Source of the DNA: Spirosomataceae bacterium
GTDB taxonomy: Bacteria > Bacteroidota > Bacteroidia > Cytophagales > Spirosomataceae
Assembly (NCBI GenBank): GCA_025455795.1
Contig: JALOLW010000091.1
Location: 1 to 10,597 of the forward strand
DNA: 10,597 bases
Direction of reading: 5' to 3'
Positions 1 to 7,291 of this stretch are shown one piece after another. The notes beneath the pieces are model-generated. The model searched no databases. It was not told where the DNA came from and saw only the letters and a program-made list of their open reading frames with translations. How positions within the stretch are numbered: the stretch's first letter is position 1; each line of letters begins with the position of its first letter. The translations under genes and the position numbers were made by a program.

Positions 1-110
1 TCCTTTTTTACTTGTTCCGTTCTCCTTTTTTACTTGTTCCGTTCTCCTTTTTTACTTGTTCCGTTCTCCTTTTTTACTTGTTCCGTTCTCCGTTTTTACT
101 TGTTCCGTTC
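1..110. repeat. 22-bp tandem repeat, five copies
   Basis: Five head-to-tail copies of a 22-bp unit occupy 1-22, 23-44, 45-66, 67-88 and 89-110, and a partial sixth copy runs to about 117. The first four are identical (a T-run, then ACTTGTTCCGTTC). The fifth carries CCG for CCT and a shorter T-run. The array may continue left of the window. It abuts the ATG at 121, so it fills all the visible upstream region of the secreted surface protein. The unit length is close to two helical turns and is not a multiple of three. No spacers separate the copies. The copies contain TTG codons that extend open frames, but the ATG-led signal peptide at 121 shows the array is not coding. Confidence 0.95.
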
Positions 111-120
111 TCCGTTTGTT

Positions 121-2511
121 ATGAAAAAACTCTTCTCCATTACGTTGGCCTTGCTCCTGTTCCTAACTTCTCAAAGTTGGGCAAGGCACATCTTTGGGGG
201 GGATTTTAGCATGACTTACCTGGGTACACGCGGGCGCTATCAACTCACCCTCAATCTGTTTTTTGACGAAACCGTTGCCAACATCAACGAAGGCTTTGAG
301 ACCGACATCTCCGTGTATGTGTTTCGCAAGCGCGACCACGCCCGCATGGAATCGTTTGTTTTGACCCGTTCTGGTGTCAATTCTGTCGTTTATGACAACG
401 TGGCTTGTGCCGAACTTCGCCGCCTCAAAACCAGCGAAGTACGCCATACCAAAGAAGTTTTTCTTGACCCCGAAGTTTATACCGACCCGTCGGGCTACTA
501 CATTGTCTGGGAACGCTGCTGTCGCAACGGCTCCATTACCAACATCCAAACACCCGGCTCGACGGGCATGGTGTTTACGCTTGATTTCCCTGCCCTCAAA
601 ACCGCCAACGGCATGGATTTCAGAAATTCATCGCCCGATTTCAACTTCCCCAACGGCGACTACGTGTGTGTCAACAAGCCTTTTACTTTCGACATGAGTG
701 CCAAAGATGCCGACGGCGACGTGCTACGGTACTCGCTCATAGAACCTTTGGCTGGCTATACCTCTGATAGACAAGGCAATATCATCGGCAGTGGGGCGTC
801 GCGCAGTACTTATCCAACCGTGCGCTGGGTAGCTGGTATTGGTGTGACCAACATGATTCCGGGGCGTGTTCCTCTCCGTATCAACGACCGCACGGGGCAG
901 CTCACGCTCACTGCCAACGAAACGGGCTTGTACGTTTTTGCGGTTTTGGTGGAAGAATACCGAAACGGCCTCAAAATCGGCTCGGTACGGCGTGAGTTTC
1001 AACTGCCCGTAGTGGACTGCTCCAAGATTACCCCACCAATACCCGTGGTTTATACGAGTACCAATACGACACTCCCCGCCAAAGTGGTAGAAATCTGCCC
1101 AGGCGCTACTGCCGACCTCACCACTACGACCAATCCCCAACTCAAATACCAATGGAAGCTCAACGGGGTCAATTTACCCAACGAAAATGACGCGGTCTTG
1201 AAAGTTGCCAAAGTGGGTGATTATCAAGTGGTATCCAGTTTTTCTTCGCAATGCGCCAACGATACTATCTCGCAGTCGGTCAAAGTCGCGTATCGGCCTG
1301 TTCCTGTCGCAAAACTTACGCCAACTGATACCCTGCGTTTTTGTGAAAATGACACCACCACCATCCAAGCTACGCAACGCGCTGGACTGAGTTATGAATG
1401 GTTGAGAGATGGTGAAAAACTCGCAGGTCAGACCCAAAGCCGCCTTTTGACCAGTCAATCGGGTGTGTATGAAGTACTTGTCAAAGACCCAAGCTTTGAA
1501 TGTCCCGCCCGTGATACGGTCGTGCTGAAGAGTATTCCCAAACCTATCGCCAAGATTACGTCACCGCAACGGATTTTTTGCCCTACCGATTCCTTAAAAC
1601 TCGAAGCAGAATGGAACAGTGACCAAAAAGGCGAGTGGCTGCTCAACAATCGGGTGTTGCCCAACGCCCCAAAAACGATTTATGCCAAACAAGCAGGCGT
1701 TTATCGTGTGCGAGTAAGCGACGCCAAATGTGCCACCCTCTCCGACACCGCCAACGTGCGCGTAGCCCGAATACCGACGATTATCTTTGACTCATTACAA
1801 GCGTTTTGCTACACTGATACGCTCAAAATACCACTCATCGCCACACCCGCAGGAGGGACTTTTTCGGGACAAGGACTCGAAAACAGCAGCCTCGTGGCCA
1901 AAACCGTGGGTACGGGTCGTTTTCCAGTCAAATACGAAATCAAAGGAGAGATTGGCTGTGCAGCTTCCAAAACGCGCATCGTCGAGATTAATACGACCCC
2001 ACAAGTACGCTTTGACCCAACTTCGGTACTCCAACCCCGCAGCGAAGGCATCACGCTTTTGCCCCAAATTACCCCATCCGATACTTATCAATACCAGTGG
2101 ACTCCCCCCAACGGTCTCGACAATGCCAACATCGAACGGCCCGAAACGCGCCTGCTCCAAAATAGCAGTTTTACGCTCACCGTCACCTCGCCCAAAGGTT
2201 GCAAAGCCAAAGGCATTGTGCGCGTAACGGTGGCCGATTTTTTGTTTGTGCCAGAAGTTTTTTCCCCCAACAATGACGGTATCAATGACCGTTGGGAAAT
2301 CAAAAACGCTGACAAATACCCCGAACTCGAAGTGTTTGTGTTCAATCGCTGGGGTGAAACGATTTTTCACCAAAAAAGCGGTTACAAAAATCCCTGGGAC
2401 GGGCGTTATTTGGGCGAATTTGTGACACCCGGAGAATATTCTTTCTTGCTCCTCCCCCACGACCCCAACGGCATGAATCCCAAAAAAGGCAGTGTTATGG
2501 TGATTCGTTGA
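121..2511 (+). CDS. secreted Ig-like surface protein with T9SS type B sorting domain (gliding motility-associated C-terminal domain)
   Basis: This is a 796-residue exported protein. The start at 121 is chosen because it opens a textbook Sec signal peptide: MKK, a hydrophobic core, and predicted cleavage after the Ala of SWA at residue 21. In-frame upstream codons lie in the 22-bp repeats. The mature protein begins HIFGGDF, followed by a beta-rich domain with a WERCCRN motif at 130-136 that I recall from other Bacteroidota surface proteins. A cadherin-like segment with DADGD lies near 196. Then come about five Ig/PKD-like modules (about 305-395, 393-474, 474-550, 551-626, 626-706), several with YQW or YEW plus paired cysteines. 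The last 90 residues (707-796) match the type B C-terminal domain: FSPNNDGINDRWEI, VFNRWGE, PWDGRYLGE, PGEYSF. It is therefore probably carried across the outer membrane by T9SS and attached to or released from the surface. Ligand and role are unknown; adhesion is a guess from the architecture. Confidence 0.93.
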   Translation: MKKLFSITLALLLFLTSQSWARHIFGGDFSMTYLGTRGRYQLTLNLFFDETVANINEGFETDISVYVFRKRDHARMESFVLTRSGVNSVVYDNVACAELRRLKTSEVRHTKEVFLDPEVYTDPSGYYIVWERCCRNGSITNIQTPGSTGMVFTLDFPALKTANGMDFRNSSPDFNFPNGDYVCVNKPFTFDMSAKDADGDVLRYSLIEPLAGYTSDRQGNIIGSGASRSTYPTVRWVAGIGVTNMIPGRVPLRINDRTGQLTLTANETGLYVFAVLVEEYRNGLKIGSVRREFQLPVVDCSKITPPIPVVYTSTNTTLPAKVVEICPGATADLTTTTNPQLKYQWKLNGVNLPNENDAVLKVAKVGDYQVVSSFSSQCANDTISQSVKVAYRPVPVAKLTPTDTLRFCENDTTTIQATQRAGLSYEWLRDGEKLAGQTQSRLLTSQSGVYEVLVKDPSFECPARDTVVLKSIPKPIAKITSPQRIFCPTDSLKLEAEWNSDQKGEWLLNNRVLPNAPKTIYAKQAGVYRVRVSDAKCATLSDTANVRVARIPTIIFDSLQAFCYTDTLKIPLIATPAGGTFSGQGLENSSLVAKTVGTGRFPVKYEIKGEIGCAASKTRIVEINTTPQVRFDPTSVLQPRSEGITLLPQITPSDTYQYQWTPPNGLDNANIERPETRLLQNSSFTLTVTSPKGCKAKGIVRVTVADFLFVPEVFSPNNDGINDRWEIKNADKYPELEVFVFNRWGETIFHQKSGYKNPWDGRYLGEFVTPGEYSFLLLPHDPNGMNPKKGSVMVIR

Positions 2512-3271
2512 GGCTGGTGCGGCGTAAATTATCCAAAACAATGGCCGTTGCAATGCCCACGTTGAGCGATTCGGCTTGTCCAAACCTCGGAATCGTCACG
2601 GGTTGATTGACCAACGCCCCCACTGCCGTACTGATACCGTTGGATTCGTTGCCCATCACAATATAGCCGCCCGTATTTGCCAACTGCATTTTGTGAATGT
2701 TTTGACCCTCCAAAAACGCCCCGTAAATATTCGTAGGCATATTTTTTGATAAAATTTCGCCAAAATACGCCTCCAAATCAACGTAAAATCCCCTCACCCG
2801 CACAAACGAGCCTTTGCTTGCGGCAATCACTTTGGGGTTGTACCAGTCGGTAGTGGTAAGCGAGCAGATAATTTTAGAAATACCGTACCAATCGGCGATG
2901 CGAATAATAGTGCCGAGGTTGCCTGGGTCGCGGATATCGTCGAGAACGAGCGCGTATTCGCGGGGGTGGGCATACAAAAAGTCGTTGGATTTCGTTTTCA
3001 CTACGGCGAGCGCGGCGTCGTTGGTTTGAAGCGTACCTACTCTCGCCAACTCCTCGGGCGTTGCGATTTCAGCCCGAAAAGGTTGCTTGTCAATTTTCTG
3101 CCTGTTTTCTTTGTAAAATGTTTCAGACATTAGCAAACATTCAACCTGATAGTCTGACGCTAACAGTTCCAAAACGCTTTTGGCACCTTCTACCAAAAAA
3201 GCCCCGTATTCCTGGCGATACTTTTTGGTTTGTAAGGCATGAAGGTATTTTTGGAGATTTTTTGAAACCAT
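2495..3271 (-). CDS. TrmH/SpoU-family RNA 2'-O-methyltransferase
   Basis: This 258-residue protein belongs to the SPOUT class. It is expected to transfer a methyl group from S-adenosylmethionine to a ribose 2'-OH in rRNA or tRNA in the cytoplasm. An N-terminal substrate-binding-like domain (SKNLQKYLHALQTKKYRQ..FLVEGAKSV) is followed by the knotted catalytic domain. All three SpoU motifs are present: LDDIRDPGNLGTIIRIADW (motif 1, with the catalytic-type Asn and Arg), YIVMGNESNGIS (motif 2), and IPRFGQAESLNVGIATAIVL (motif 3). The start fits the family, which often begins MxSKNQxK. The gene overlaps the upstream surface-protein gene tail to tail by 17 bp, and its ATG is one base from the divergent tamL ATG. 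The target nucleotide cannot be told from sequence (rlmB-like and other subfamilies share these motifs), so no symbol is given. Confidence 0.93.
   Translation of the reverse strand: MVSKNLQKYLHALQTKKYRQEYGAFLVEGAKSVLELLASDYQVECLLMSETFYKENRQKIDKQPFRAEIATPEELARVGTLQTNDAALAVVKTKSNDFLYAHPREYALVLDDIRDPGNLGTIIRIADWYGISKIICSLTTTDWYNPKVIAASKGSFVRVRGFYVDLEAYFGEILSKNMPTNIYGAFLEGQNIHKMQLANTGGYIVMGNESNGISTAVGALVNQPVTIPRFGQAESLNVGIATAIVLDNLRRTSLNESP
3224..3253 (+). promoter_or_regulatory. candidate Bacteroidota promoter for tamL, inside the methyltransferase gene
   Basis: The plus strand carries TTTG (3224-3227), an 18-base spacer, and TATTTTTG (3246-3253), which matches the Bacteroidota -33/-7 consensus (TTTG and TAnnTTTG). 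Transcription would begin around 3257-3260, giving a leader of only about 13-16 bases before the tamL ATG at 3273. The site lies within the first codons of the opposite-strand methyltransferase gene, as it must, since the two start codons are one base apart. T-rich sequence makes chance matches likely, so this is a candidate only. Confidence 0.45.
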
Positions 3272-3272
3272 A

Positions 3273-5912
3273 ATGACTGAAACGTATCGAAAATTGACAA
3301 AAGCGTTGAAAACAAGCCTCTATTGGGTCGTGTTGCTGGGGGGACTCGTGGCTTGTTCGCGCAAAAATACACCCAAAAACAACGAATACCTGCTGGGCAA
3401 TCAAAGTTTTGCGGGAAATAAGTTTGTCAAAACCGAAGCCTTGGAAACGCTCCTCCCGCAGCGACCGAACAAAAACTTCATGGGTATTCCTGGGGCAACG
3501 GTGGCACTTTGGGTATATCAGGCTTTCGACAAAACCTACGACCGTACCAAGCCCAAAGCCCGCTTGGACTCGCTTCGGCTCGAATACGAGCAAAACATCG
3601 CCCAGCACAGCAACAACCCCAAGAAACTCGCCAAAACCCGCCAAAAATACACCCGATTGGCCAACAAATACCTCAAAAAAGTCGAAGGTGGCAACGGCAT
3701 CATGCGGACTGTGGGTGAGCCGCCGGTGTATTTTGAAGAAAAAATCATGCGCGCCAATACTGCCAAAATCCGCGATTATCTCGTGCGCGAAGGATACCGG
3801 GACGCGCAAGTAAAAGTCGTCATGGATACGGTTTTTGGGCGTATCCGAACCCAGTACCAAATCAACGAAGGACTACCTCACCGCTGGCGTGCCATAGACC
3901 TGCTCACCCGTACCGATGCGACCATTGACTCTCTGTTAAGCCGTTACCAAAAAGACTCCTATCTAAAATCAGGGCAAAATTACCGCTACGACGACATCAA
4001 AAACGAAAGCAAACGCATCGAAATTTTGCTTCAAAACAATGGCTACTTTGGGTTTAACCAAAACTACCTCAAGCCCGTCCAAAACGCCCTCGGCAGGGTC
4101 TATGGTGGTTTTCTGATAGACACCTCCGCCCACGACCCCGTGCTGGACACGCTCTATCACATCATGGACATCAAAGGACTCCAAATCAACACCCCTCGCA
4201 ATCAAGCCGCTCACCGTCAGTATCGTTTTGGCGCGGTGAGTTTGCGGGTCGAAAACCTCCCCAACGAACCAACGACCGACGAGCGCGACACCCTTCGCTA
4301 CCGTGGTCTGAAGTATTTTTTCACGCCGCAGCACTACTACGCGCCCAAAGTGCTGGATAGCAAAATTTTGATTCGCCCGGGGCAGTTGTTCAAGATAAGT
4401 GATTTTCGAGAAACTGAGCGGCAACTGGCCGTATTGGACCAGTTTCGCATCATCAACATCGAAACCGATACGACGGGTGGAGAAGTGAAAGCCCTCATCA
4501 AAGTCATGCCCCAAGACAAGTACCAAGTCACGAGTGAGGGCGGCGTCAATGTGGTGCAAAACCTACCAGGGCCTTTTGTCAACGGGACGTTTCGGGTACG
4601 CAACGTGTTCAATCGCCTCGAAAACTTTGAATTTTCTTTGAGAGGGGCTTACGATTGGCAATTTGGTATTTTCAACAATCAAAGCCTGGTGCGTACCCTC
4701 GAACTCGGAGCCAATACTGCCTTGATTTTTCCGCGAATTTTGTTTCCAGGCAAATTTGCCGCCCAACTCAACCGCCTCACGCCCCGAACCATTGTGAGTT
4801 TGGGGTACAATTACAGCAACCGCGACGTGTTTAGTCCCGACCCTGAATTCAAACGGGGTGGTTTTCAGGCGAGTCTCCGCTATACTTGGAAGCGCAGCAA
4901 CTACGAATACCTCAGCTTTACGGCGGCAGATTTTAGCGTTTTGCGGAGTCAAAAAAGTGCCAATTTTAGCGCGGCACTCGATACGCTTTTTGTACAAAGT
5001 GGCAATCCGCTCAAATTCAGCTTTGAGTCGGCGGTGATTTCGGGCATGAGTTTTTCTTACACTTTCAACAACAACGTCATCGGACAAAACAGCAAAGCGC
5101 ATTATTGGCGTTTTTTTGTTGAATCAGGCGGCACGGCTTTCAACCTCCTTCGGCAACAGAAATTGCCGTCTTTTTTAGAAAATTTTGAACTGTACAAATT
5201 TCTCAAAGGCAACGTCGAACACCGCGCCTACTGGCCGATTGGCCCCAAAAGCACGCTGGTGTATCGCCTCAATACAGGGCTGATTTACAACTACAACAAC
5301 CGCCGCGTAGCTCCTTACGAAAAATCGCTCACGGGCGGCGGCAGCAACAGCCTGCGGGCGTGGCTTCCTCGGCGGTTGGGGCTGGGGTCGGCGTATCCCA
5401 ACTTAGACGGCAGTACGGGCAGTCCTGTATTTCGGGGTGAGCCGCGCATTTTGACCGCAGGAGTCAATCAATACGGCCCCTACGAGTATCGTTTTGAGCA
5501 ATTGGGCGACGTACTCATGGAAGCCAATCTTGAACTACGCGGTCACTTGTTTCGGTTCGTGGCCGATGTCAATTATGCCTTTTTTATAGATGCAGGCAAC
5601 GTGTGGCGGCTTCGGCTCGACAAAGCACAGGTCACCGACCAAAATACCCTCAACGGGGTATTTGACGTGCGTAGGTTTTACAAAGAAATCGCCGTAGGAA
5701 CGGGTTTTGGTCTTCGTTTTGACTTGTCCTATTTTGTTTTTCGGTTTGACATCGGGGCCAAGGTGTATGACCCAAGCAGGCGGTTTGAAGTGAAAAACGC
5801 GCTCGGTCAGACCACGCTCATTGACGAACGCTACGCTTTATCTCGCTTTTCGTTTCGGCGTGGTAGTGCCAACTACCCCGTCTTCAACATCGGCGTTGGC
5901 TATCCTTTTTGA
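3273..5912 (+). CDS. tamL: translocation and assembly module lipoprotein TamL (Omp85/BamA-TamA family)
   Basis: This 879-residue outer membrane protein has a lipoprotein signal: a hydrophobic stretch WVVLLGGLVAC with lipobox LVAC, so Cys28 would be lipidated after cleavage. A lipidated N-terminus is characteristic of the Bacteroidota TamA relative called TamL. The sequence after Cys28 (NEYLLGNQSFAGNKF...LLPQRPNKNFMGIPG) is typical of that family. POTRA-type segments cover about 35-415; the last includes FKISDFRETERQLAVLDQFRIINI near 373-400. From about 417 the protein is rich in alternating beta strands and aromatic residues, as in a 16-stranded barrel. It has a NSLRAW motif (Arg695) in the place of the conserved loop-6 arginine motif and ends in a terminal Phe (GVGYPF). 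Its expected role is outer membrane protein or lipid assembly, with an inner-membrane TamB partner not in this window. BamA is a less likely alternative because of the lipobox. Confidence 0.9.
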   Translation: MTETYRKLTKALKTSLYWVVLLGGLVACSRKNTPKNNEYLLGNQSFAGNKFVKTEALETLLPQRPNKNFMGIPGATVALWVYQAFDKTYDRTKPKARLDSLRLEYEQNIAQHSNNPKKLAKTRQKYTRLANKYLKKVEGGNGIMRTVGEPPVYFEEKIMRANTAKIRDYLVREGYRDAQVKVVMDTVFGRIRTQYQINEGLPHRWRAIDLLTRTDATIDSLLSRYQKDSYLKSGQNYRYDDIKNESKRIEILLQNNGYFGFNQNYLKPVQNALGRVYGGFLIDTSAHDPVLDTLYHIMDIKGLQINTPRNQAAHRQYRFGAVSLRVENLPNEPTTDERDTLRYRGLKYFFTPQHYYAPKVLDSKILIRPGQLFKISDFRETERQLAVLDQFRIINIETDTTGGEVKALIKVMPQDKYQVTSEGGVNVVQNLPGPFVNGTFRVRNVFNRLENFEFSLRGAYDWQFGIFNNQSLVRTLELGANTALIFPRILFPGKFAAQLNRLTPRTIVSLGYNYSNRDVFSPDPEFKRGGFQASLRYTWKRSNYEYLSFTAADFSVLRSQKSANFSAALDTLFVQSGNPLKFSFESAVISGMSFSYTFNNNVIGQNSKAHYWRFFVESGGTAFNLLRQQKLPSFLENFELYKFLKGNVEHRAYWPIGPKSTLVYRLNTGLIYNYNNRRVAPYEKSLTGGGSNSLRAWLPRRLGLGSAYPNLDGSTGSPVFRGEPRILTAGVNQYGPYEYRFEQLGDVLMEANLELRGHLFRFVADVNYAFFIDAGNVWRLRLDKAQVTDQNTLNGVFDVRRFYKEIAVGTGFGLRFDLSYFVFRFDIGAKVYDPSRRFEVKNALGQTTLIDERYALSRFSFRRGSANYPVFNIGVGYPF

Positions 5913-6010
5913 CGAGATACTTGGTACAATTTTTGCTCTGTGTTGGAGATAAAAGCCATTTTATTCACTGACACTTTTACTTTATCCCTATTTCTATTAT
6001 TTTTGAGTCT

Positions 6011-7093
6011 ATGAACGACCCAACCCTACAGTACTACCTACCGCGAGAATTGTCCCCGAGGCGATTGGACCGTTTTTTAGCATCTGGCTGGTTTAGAACG
6101 GTCAATATGCTTTTTCGGGCCAAAGTCACCTGTTTTGACAACGACATTTGTTCACCCATCAATATTCGGGTTCGCCTTACCGACCACGTTTTTTCAAAGA
6201 GCTTGCGTAAACTCTACAACCGCAATGGGCGGCTATTTTGGCACGAAATTCGCAAGGCCACCATCACCCCCGAAAAAGAAGCCCTGTTCCGTCAGCACCA
6301 ACGCCGTTTTAGAAGTTTTTTGTGCAATTCATTGGAAGAATTTTTAGTACTTACGCCCCGTTTTGATACCTACGAAATCAACATTTACGACGAAGACCGA
6401 CTGGTAGCCGTCAGTTATTTTGACCAAGGAGAAAACAGCGTCATGAGTCTATTGGGACTCTTTGAAACGGGCTACGCCTCTTACAGTTTAGGCATCTACT
6501 CCATGCTGCTCGAAATGGAGTACGCCAAATCACGCAATCAGAAGTGGTACTATCCTGGCTATGTCCACGAAAGCCCTTCTATGTACGACTATAAACTCCG
6601 CTTCGGCCCCGTAGAAGTTTATGACTGGCAGAGCCGTCGGTGGCTCAAAAACATCAGTCCGCATCTACTTCCCAACATGGCTGACCACATCAGAAAAAAA
6701 ACTACCCAACTCGAAAATAGACTGACCAATGCGGGCGTCGGATTGTCCAAAAAGGTGTATCTGTTTTTTGGTTGGCATTATTTCAACAGCATGTATGAGC
6801 AGCTTTATCGCTGCCCGCTGCCGCTTATTCTCAACGACGGACGGGTAGTAGCCCTCGACCCAGACACCGACCAGTTTATATGTATCAAGTGGGAAATATA
6901 CGTACCGTTTAGAGATATACAAATGACCCTCGCGCCCGATTTTGATGTCTCCAAACATCACACGGATGTCATGCGGGTTACTGAAATACAATACCAAACC
7001 TCCCGAGTCACCGATATTGTACGTTTTGTCAAGGAGACTACCCCGCCCATGCCGCCTATCGTCAGTCGGATTTTTGGAAAAGTAGTAGGATAA
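6011..7093 (+). CDS. arginyl/leucyl-tRNA-protein transferase-like protein (ATE/Bpt family) with C-terminal extension
   Basis: This 360-residue cytoplasmic protein resembles aminoacyl-tRNA-protein transferases, which add Arg or Leu to protein N-termini as degradation signals. Residues 25-72 follow the family's N-terminal pattern (SGWFRTVNMLFRAKVTC..CSPINIRVRL...FSKSLRKLYNRN). Residues 108-200 match the GNAT-like C-terminal domain: EEFLVLTP, YEINIYDEDRLVAVSYFD, then SLGIYSMLLEMEYAKS (159-174), YYPGY (180-184) and MYDYKLRFGP (191-200). Two things are odd. The N-terminal CxxC-type motif of canonical ATE/Bpt proteins is absent, since the protein starts only about 25 residues before the conserved GW(F)R block. 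There are also about 150 residues after the core (about 206-360) that bacterial Bpt proteins of roughly 240-250 residues lack. Donor tRNA and substrates are unknown. The gene stands alone, 98 bp after tamL, with no clear promoter or terminator between them. Confidence 0.75.
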   Translation: MNDPTLQYYLPRELSPRRLDRFLASGWFRTVNMLFRAKVTCFDNDICSPINIRVRLTDHVFSKSLRKLYNRNGRLFWHEIRKATITPEKEALFRQHQRRFRSFLCNSLEEFLVLTPRFDTYEINIYDEDRLVAVSYFDQGENSVMSLLGLFETGYASYSLGIYSMLLEMEYAKSRNQKWYYPGYVHESPSMYDYKLRFGPVEVYDWQSRRWLKNISPHLLPNMADHIRKKTTQLENRLTNAGVGLSKKVYLFFGWHYFNSMYEQLYRCPLPLILNDGRVVALDPDTDQFICIKWEIYVPFRDIQMTLAPDFDVSKHHTDVMRVTEIQYQTSRVTDIVRFVKETTPPMPPIVSRIFGKVVG

Positions 7094-7124
7094 CGGAGAA
7101 CGGAGTAACAAATAACTGATTACA
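7092..7124. repeat. short dispersed intergenic repeat (AACGGAGAACGGA plus AACAAATAACTGAT)
   Basis: It begins inside the stop codon of the preceding gene. The 13-mer AACGGAGAACGGA (7092-7104) is the exact reverse complement of 82-94 and of 104-116 in the 22-bp tandem array. It is followed by AACAAATAACTGATTACA (7107-7124), which resembles the AT-rich repeats at 7256-7285 and 9802-9823. Function is unknown. Confidence 0.6.
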
Positions 7125-7154
7125 GTGTTTTGCAAGTTATTTCATATATTTTGA

Positions 7155-7219
7155 ACCGCAAAGGCGCAAAGACGCTATGTTTTTTACATTCATTCTTAGT
7201 GTCCTTGCGTCTTAGCGGT
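7155..7219. repeat. palindromic intergenic element (ACCGCAAAGGCGCAAAGACGC type)
   Basis: Two 22-base arms, 7155-7176 and 7198-7219, are inverted copies with 18 of 22 positions matching, around a 21-base spacer. The arm sequence (CGCAAAGGCGCAAAGACGC) looks like a widely dispersed bacterial intergenic palindrome rather than a gene-specific site; that resemblance is from memory. As RNA it could fold into a long hairpin and may terminate or protect the transcript of the transferase gene, but no U-run follows the right arm. Confidence 0.7.
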
Positions 7220-7255
7220 AAAATTAATAACAGAACAAAATTTATAAATCACGGT

Positions 7256-7285
7256 ACTGATAACGAATAACTGATAACAAATAAC
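7256..7285. repeat. AT-rich dispersed repeat just upstream of purQ
   Basis: The sequence is two near-copies of ACTGATAACGAATAACTGATAACAAATAAC in shortened form: ACTGATAAC is followed by GAATAAC, then CTGATAAC is followed by AAATAAC. It ends six bases before the purQ ATG. The 13-mer GATAACAAATAAC (7273-7285) recurs exactly at 9802-9814. It would lie in the purQ leader. Confidence 0.65.
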
Positions 7286-7291
7286 AAAAGA

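Noticed and set aside
34..120. N-terminal extension of the surface protein through in-frame TTG codons, adding 29 residues
   Set aside because: The extension is translated 22-bp repeat (FRSPFLLVPFS-like), and ATG 121 starts a normal signal peptide.
1..120. CRISPR array
   Set aside because: The 22-bp copies are directly adjacent with no spacers.
1795..2583. 262-codon open frame on the minus strand
   Set aside because: It lies opposite the conserved Ig-like and sorting-domain codons and has low-quality composition with no recognisable motif, so it is a shadow of the real gene.
3141..3860. 239-codon open frame on the minus strand
   Set aside because: It overlaps both the methyltransferase start and the tamL coding region and encodes nothing recognisable.
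4563..5102. 179-codon open frame on the minus strand
   Set aside because: It is antisense to the tamL beta-barrel region; the tamL frame has clear family features throughout.
5998..6005. TATTTTTG -7 promoter element for the transferase gene
   Set aside because: It is only five bases before the ATG, which would give a leaderless transcript, and no TTG/TTTG lies at the right distance upstream.
7129..7153. Promoter for purQ (TTTG then TATATTTTG)
   Set aside because: The spacer is only 12 bases and the -7 element has an extra base compared with TAnnTTTG.
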